From the NCBI GenBank assembly GCA_964035795.1, contig OZ038321.1, positions 888,030 to 952,029 on the forward strand: a stretch of 64,000 nt of DNA, read 5' to 3'. Below are positions 59,990 to 64,000 of the stretch, piece by piece. A model generated the notes under the pieces. The model saw nothing but the letters and a program-made list of their open reading frames with translations. It was not told the DNA's origin and ran no database searches. The stretch comes from Pterobdella sp. o SKG-2022 (Eukaryota; Annelida; Clitellata; Hirudinida; Piscicolidae). The position numbers were made by a program, and so were the translations under genes. Position 1 is the stretch's first letter. Each line of letters starts with the position of its first letter.

Positions 59990-60810
59990 AACAATAATAA
60001 AAAATAAATAATTGAATCATGAAAAAACAGATCTGTTAATTAAAATGAAAAAAAACATCAAAATAAAAAACTAATAATAAAAAAACGGTAAAAATAAAAA
60101 TAAAGAATAACTTTTTTTCGTTTTTTTTGTTTTTTTTTTGTTTATTTTCTGTTTTTTTGTTTTGATTTTCGTCTTATTATGAAGTGGTATTCAAAGATGA
60201 CAGAAAATAAAGCTCAATTTATAAATCTCTCAGACAAAAGTTAATTCAAATATTTTTCCGTATCTCTTGTTGTCAATAGATTCTTGTAATCTGTTTCCTA
60301 GCAACAAAAAAATTTTTGTGAGTAATGAATTTTAAATGAATATTTTCAAAAGACTTCGCCATTTGAAAATTTTCAAAACATAGAAATAACCAAGCTAATT
60401 TATTTTTTGGTTTGATTTTTGATAGAATTTCAACTTCAGCATAGCAGGAATATAATGCAACATCGAATCGTTACTTTTGAGTAGAACGTCAAAAATGAGA
60501 ATTATGCAACCAGCCTCCAATTGAAGATAGAAATCAGGTTGATGAAAATAACTTAAACAATGGAAACTTCAGAAGCCTTGGAGTATAATATTAAAAAATA
60601 ATTTTAGAGATTTTTTGAAATAAATTCGTTGAAATAAAAAATATTATTTGAAAGTTGCTGTGTAAAATAATTATGTTCAGCTTTTATGAAGCTTATCAGA
60701 GTTTTCCTTGTCAACAACGCTTCTAGAACCAACATTCTTTGACTTTTGTAAAAACCGGCCGTTTCCCAATTTCTTTTTATGTAACAATTTTGCATAATAA
60801 CGATATTCTC
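59990..60810. other. Intergenic DNA, no gene seen
   Basis: A and T homopolymer-rich stretches at 60050-60180, then unique AT-rich sequence. No element or gene recognised. Confidence 0.5.
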
Positions 60811-60814
60811 ATAA

Positions 60815-60975
60815 AATCATATAGCTCAGCTGGGAGAACATTAAAAACTAAAGGGTTCGAACCCACGTGGGCCGACAATTAGTACCTGTTCCACATTGTG
60901 TTATCGCTACAATAAATTTGCAGCAAGCGCTTTGAACTACAAGGAAATGCGCTTCATAAATACCACATTACATCC
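60815..60975 (+). mobile_element. tRNA-derived SINE, family A, diverged copy
   Basis: TATAGCTCAGCTGGGAGAAC (A box), GGGTTCGAACCCACGTGGGC (B box), CCGACAATTAGTACCTGTTC, the body CTACAATAAATTTGCAGCAA and the tail GCGCTTTGAACTACAAGG... ending CATTACAT. Slightly more diverged than the copy at 54616. Confidence 0.88.
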
Positions 60976-61219
60976 GGTTTTCGCAATAAACCTCAATTTG
61001 AAATATTTCAAACGCTTGCATACAATTGAGATGCCTTTAAAAGCTGTCACTCTCTTATATGAAATCACAATAAATGTGCCAAAAAATACTATAAGCCCAA
61101 AGTAAAAACTATAGAAAAATTGTTCTAAGTACATCAAGGCGTTTATAAAAATCATTATTCAAATCATTCTGTTTATATACAGTAACGGTATGTATATGGT
61201 TCACAAGGTGAAAACAACG

Positions 61220-61227
61220 TATAAAAG
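61220..61227 (+). promoter_or_regulatory. TATA box of the FTP-domain gene
   Basis: TATAAAAG lies 41 bp before the ATG at 61261. Initiation about 30 bp downstream would fall near 61250, giving a very short 5' UTR and favouring the second of two in-frame ATGs (61249 and 61261). Start site not otherwise supported. Confidence 0.6.
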
Positions 61228-61260
61228 AAGAGCTGAAGGACTTAAAGCATGGTCTTCATT

Positions 61261-63871
61261 ATGAGAACTGCCTGCTTGCTTTCTTTCCTTCTAGTTTGGA
61301 GCTTCTCAAACGTTAGAAGTATTCAAACAAAATCTTCTTTTCATTAAAATTTACTCTAGCGATTAAAATCTTGGAACAATTTCATATTTACATATTGAAG
61401 ATTTCATGGTAATATTAATAAAGACTGATAATAATGATACTATTTTTCCATCACCAGCTTTATCCCAAGAGAACCTATTACTAGGAATACCGGCCAGACA
61501 AGATTCTACTTTTCTGCTATATGGGGCCTGTAAGAGCTCTAGCTTTAAATCTTTTGAATTTAAAAAAAAAATTAAATTTAAAAATCTATAAAAAAATTTT
61601 CATAGTTTGAGGAAACTATATGATAAGTTTCAAACTCAACCTAGTTCTCTATAAAAAATCTTTTTATTTTCTTCTAAATTCAGATATTTATAGTTGATGA
61701 AGTAGAATGATATTCTACTTTCTGCAACTAAGTTTATCCTACAAAGAAGAGCACGAACAATATCTTCTATGATTTTATAAGTAAACCAGTCATAAAATCA
61801 CTTGGGGATTTCACCCAAAAATAATTAGGTACAACAAATCTCTATTAAAAAAATATTAAACAATAAAAAGCTAGCAAGCTGCGCTATATAAATATTAAAC
61901 AGTACCAAGTTATTAAACTGCGCTACATAAATATTAAACTTGATCCCTATAGCTCAGTGGTTATCGGGCTTGATCCCGCGTGGGCCAACAATTACAATCA
62001 TCATACTGTTTTACAGTGTGTTTTCGCTACATTAAATTTGTAGCAGTGCGCCTCAGTTGCTTTCCTTGGTGCTAGATGAATGCATTATTTATTTATTTAT
62101 TTATTTAAACAAATCACTACTTATCTTTAATGGAACCAATGAAAACTGAAGATCTGGGGTTGGATGGGATAACAAGCCCATTCATGTGGTTGAACACTTG
62201 CTGCAACGCCCAGCAGTGGTGGATCTGTGACATGCAGCATTTTTATATCATCACTAGGGTTATCATCTATACCCGGAATGAATTTCGTGAGTTTTACCGA
62301 GTTTTAAAGGTTTTTTAAGTTAAAATTCCCATAAAGAGTTTAATAAGGATTATTAAATAGTTTTAAAAAATATTTTAATGTGCCTATTATGTTTAATCGG
62401 TCCCTGTAGCTCAGTGGTTGAGCATTAAATTAACTATCTAAAGATACCAGGTTCGATCCCGCGTGGGCCGACAAGTTCACGAGGAGTAGCGCCCTGTGAA
62501 ATCAATTGTGCAAATGAAACTCCAGCTCAAATAATCGATATTTTTTTTAATGTTTCGAATGCATATGAGGCTTCAAGTGAGGTCATCAGAATTTGGCCTT
62601 GGTTATGGCACTATCCTTCAAAAAACGTTTGGTGAAAATTTTAAAATATTTAGCAACTGTCTTTTGAACCTAAAAATTAAAAAAGCTCTAGAGCGAGTAT
62701 TTTTATTTTCGATGTTGCATCTTAGAACGCCAAGCTGGGTTCAATTCAGCCCTACAGCTTAACTAGAATTTTCTAGAAGACAAGCTAAAAATTTTTTTAT
62801 TTTTGGGATAACATTAGGCTTCAAAGAGAGTTTTTTTTGAAAAAATTCTTTTTAGATGAGCCAGCAAAATCTCATGTGATCTAGCATATCGATTAAACTT
62901 TTTGGTGTTTATTTTTCAGGTGTGTTGTTCAATTTGTAAAAATATTTAAAAACGGGTGCACAACATTTTCATTTAGAATGCGTTTTCTTAAAAGTTCTTG
63001 AACAATGGTTGATTCGTTAAGACCAATTGGAAGTTAGGGATGTAACAATCTTTTTGAGTTAAATGAAATTTTCATTTTTAGGGTACAAAAGAAATTAATT
63101 ATGAAAGCTGTTTGACTCGTAGAAGCGTTAGTCAAACAAAAGGTTATGAAATTCTTTTTGAAACGCACAATAGGAAAAAGAAATTCAAAATTTGAAATAG
63201 TTGAATCCAAAAATGAGATTCAATCCATCAAACAACCTCAATTACCCCTGAAAACTGATGTATTTGTAATAGTGTTCGAATTAACCTGTAGGTACAGAGA
63301 TCAAATCCCAGTCTGAGCATAGAAATATTAATGGATAGTTGTTTTAATGCTTAGAGGTGAGAAAAATGTTGCTAGATAAGGATTCAAACAAGATGAAATT
63401 TTTTTTATTCTCCATAAAATTTTCAAAAAATGTCATTTTGTGAAGAATAAAAATGAAAATTATAAAATACAAGATACTTACGATGTCTCTAAAAGAATGA
63501 CATTTGGAAAAGCTTAAAACCACTTTGGAGCAAAATAGTTAATCAGTATTTTTAAAATTACATTAAAATTGATTATAGTTAATTACAAGGGTTTTTTCCA
63601 ATATGAACGCATTCCATATACAATCCAGCAGCCGAAAGGATCGAGAACATTACAATTGGTTTGGGTGAACACGGGTATGGAACGGGTGATGTGATAAGAG
63701 GCACATATCACAAATGCTTCACATTTTCCGGTCGACTTCAGCCGTCTGAAGTCTTGGTTGCAAATTGTAAAGATCCTTTGTACATGGCCAACCACTTGAT
63801 TCTGCAACAACCTGAGAATGGCTACGGATTCTTGACTTTTTGCGAAGTTCAAGCCTACGCCGACATAACTC
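61261..63871 (+). CDS. Secreted F-type lectin-like (FTP domain) protein, 3' end outside or unresolved
   Basis: Four exons with agreeing phases: 61261-61318, 61458-61529, 62152-62286, 63629-63871. Exon 1 encodes a signal peptide (MRTACLLSFLLVWSF). Exon 2 encodes ENLLLGIPARQDSTFLLYGA, the start of a fucolectin/tachylectin-4/pentraxin (FTP) domain. Exon 3 encodes LGLDGITSPFMW and QWWICDMQHFYIITRVIIYT. Exon 4 encodes ERIENITIGLG, CFTFSG and the closing FLTFCEVQAYAD. The F-type motif HX26RXDX4R is partly degenerate: RNEFPAER has Glu for Asp, and the position of the fucose-binding His appears to be Asn. Exon 4 ends at a GTTAGT donor overlapping a TAG, so the protein may end there or continue past the window. 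Secretion is inferred from the signal peptide. Confidence 0.82.
61941..62100 (+). mobile_element. tRNA-derived SINE, family B, in an FTP-gene intron
   Basis: TGATCCCTATAGCTCAGTGG (A box) and GGGCTTGATCCCGCGTGGGC (B box; a few bases are missing between them). The body TTTTCGCTACATTAAATTTG matches family A. The tail is different: GTGCGCCTCAGTTGCTTTCC then TTGGTGCTAGATGAATGC, which matches the 3' end of the LINE at 58583-59125. It ends in ATTT repeats. Confidence 0.87.
62399..62474 (+). mobile_element. SINE tRNA-like head only, in an FTP-gene intron
   Basis: GGTCCCTGTAGCTCAGTGGT, then TGAGCATTAAATTAACTATC, then CAGGTTCGATCCCGCGTGGG and CCGACA. It can fold into most of a tRNA cloverleaf with intact A and B boxes, but SINE sequence stops after GCCGACA. 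The lack of a normal anticodon stem argues against a real tRNA gene. Confidence 0.75.
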
Positions 63872-64000
63872 GTTAGTGTTTTTTTTTTCAATTTTGACCA
63901 CTATTTCAACGTTGTCTCAAACTTTTGAAGCAAGAAAAAGGTGGTACAGAACACGTGGGTATTTTATAGTTGGTGTAGAGTTGGCTCGGATACCCGCAAT
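63872..64000 (+). other. Sequence after the last recognised FTP exon
   Basis: Starts with GTTAGTGTTTTTTTTTTC. Read as intron if GT is used as donor, otherwise 3' UTR after an in-frame TAG. No further exon seen before the window ends. Confidence 0.4.

Noticed and set aside
62399..62474. Candidate tRNA gene
   Set aside because: A and B boxes are present, but the anticodon stem is poor and the sequence matches SINE heads elsewhere in the window.

Overview
This window is animal nuclear DNA. It is very AT-rich, its genes are split by introns, and it is crowded with simple repeats, mostly TTA/TAA triplets. It also carries non-LTR retrotransposons of at least two lineages (CR1/L2-like and RTE-like), tRNA-derived SINEs and palindromic MITE-like elements. 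A tensin gene restricts it to Metazoa or very close relatives. Short repeat-filled introns, an F-type lectin-like gene and histamine-N-methyltransferase-like genes suggest an invertebrate, but the phylum cannot be fixed from sequence alone.

Layout. 1-3.03 kb: minus-strand CR1/L2-like LINE with an ORF2 that is open apart from one stop. 3.03-11 kb: AT-rich intergenic DNA with a 1.5-kb (GTAA)n array, a LINE 3' relic and MITE fragments. 11.1-14.7 kb: two divergent (head-to-head) two-exon genes for 246-residue HNMT-like methyltransferases, nearly identical in patches, with a SINE and a LINE tail between them. 15.48-15.60 kb: a perfect 120-bp palindrome. 17.64-35.74 kb, minus strand: a tensin-like gene of 32 exons whose splice phases all agree. 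It encodes a PTEN-like phosphatase domain, a C2 domain, a long Gln/Asn/Ser-rich linker, an SH2 domain and a C-terminal PTB domain, about 1,360 residues in all. A possible further upstream exon lies at 36.16-36.21 kb. 36.3-61.2 kb: gene-poor DNA with microsatellite arrays, a 200-N assembly gap, a zinc-finger-tailed LINE remnant (43.1-44.9 kb), an RTE-like LINE remnant with a PHD-like insert (49.2-50.8 kb), a CR1-like LINE tail (58.6-59.1 kb) and large (AGT)n and (GATA)n arrays. 61.25-63.87 kb, plus strand: a four-exon gene for a secreted F-type-lectin (FTP) domain protein, preceded by a TATA box and probably running on past the window.

How it fits together. The three gene loci show no sign of a shared pathway. 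Tensin is a cytoplasmic adhesion adaptor, the methyltransferases are likely small-molecule enzymes, and the FTP protein is secreted. What links the window is repeat biology. LINEs and SINEs share a 3'-terminal hairpin followed by AT-rich microsatellite, and microsatellites form splice-acceptor context in tensin and have been absorbed into its PTB coding sequence. The strongest observations are the tensin active site (Cys and Arg kept, WPD aspartate lost), the Asn-rich repeat exonised in its PTB domain, patchwork gene conversion between the inverted methyltransferase genes, and the shared LINE/SINE tails.
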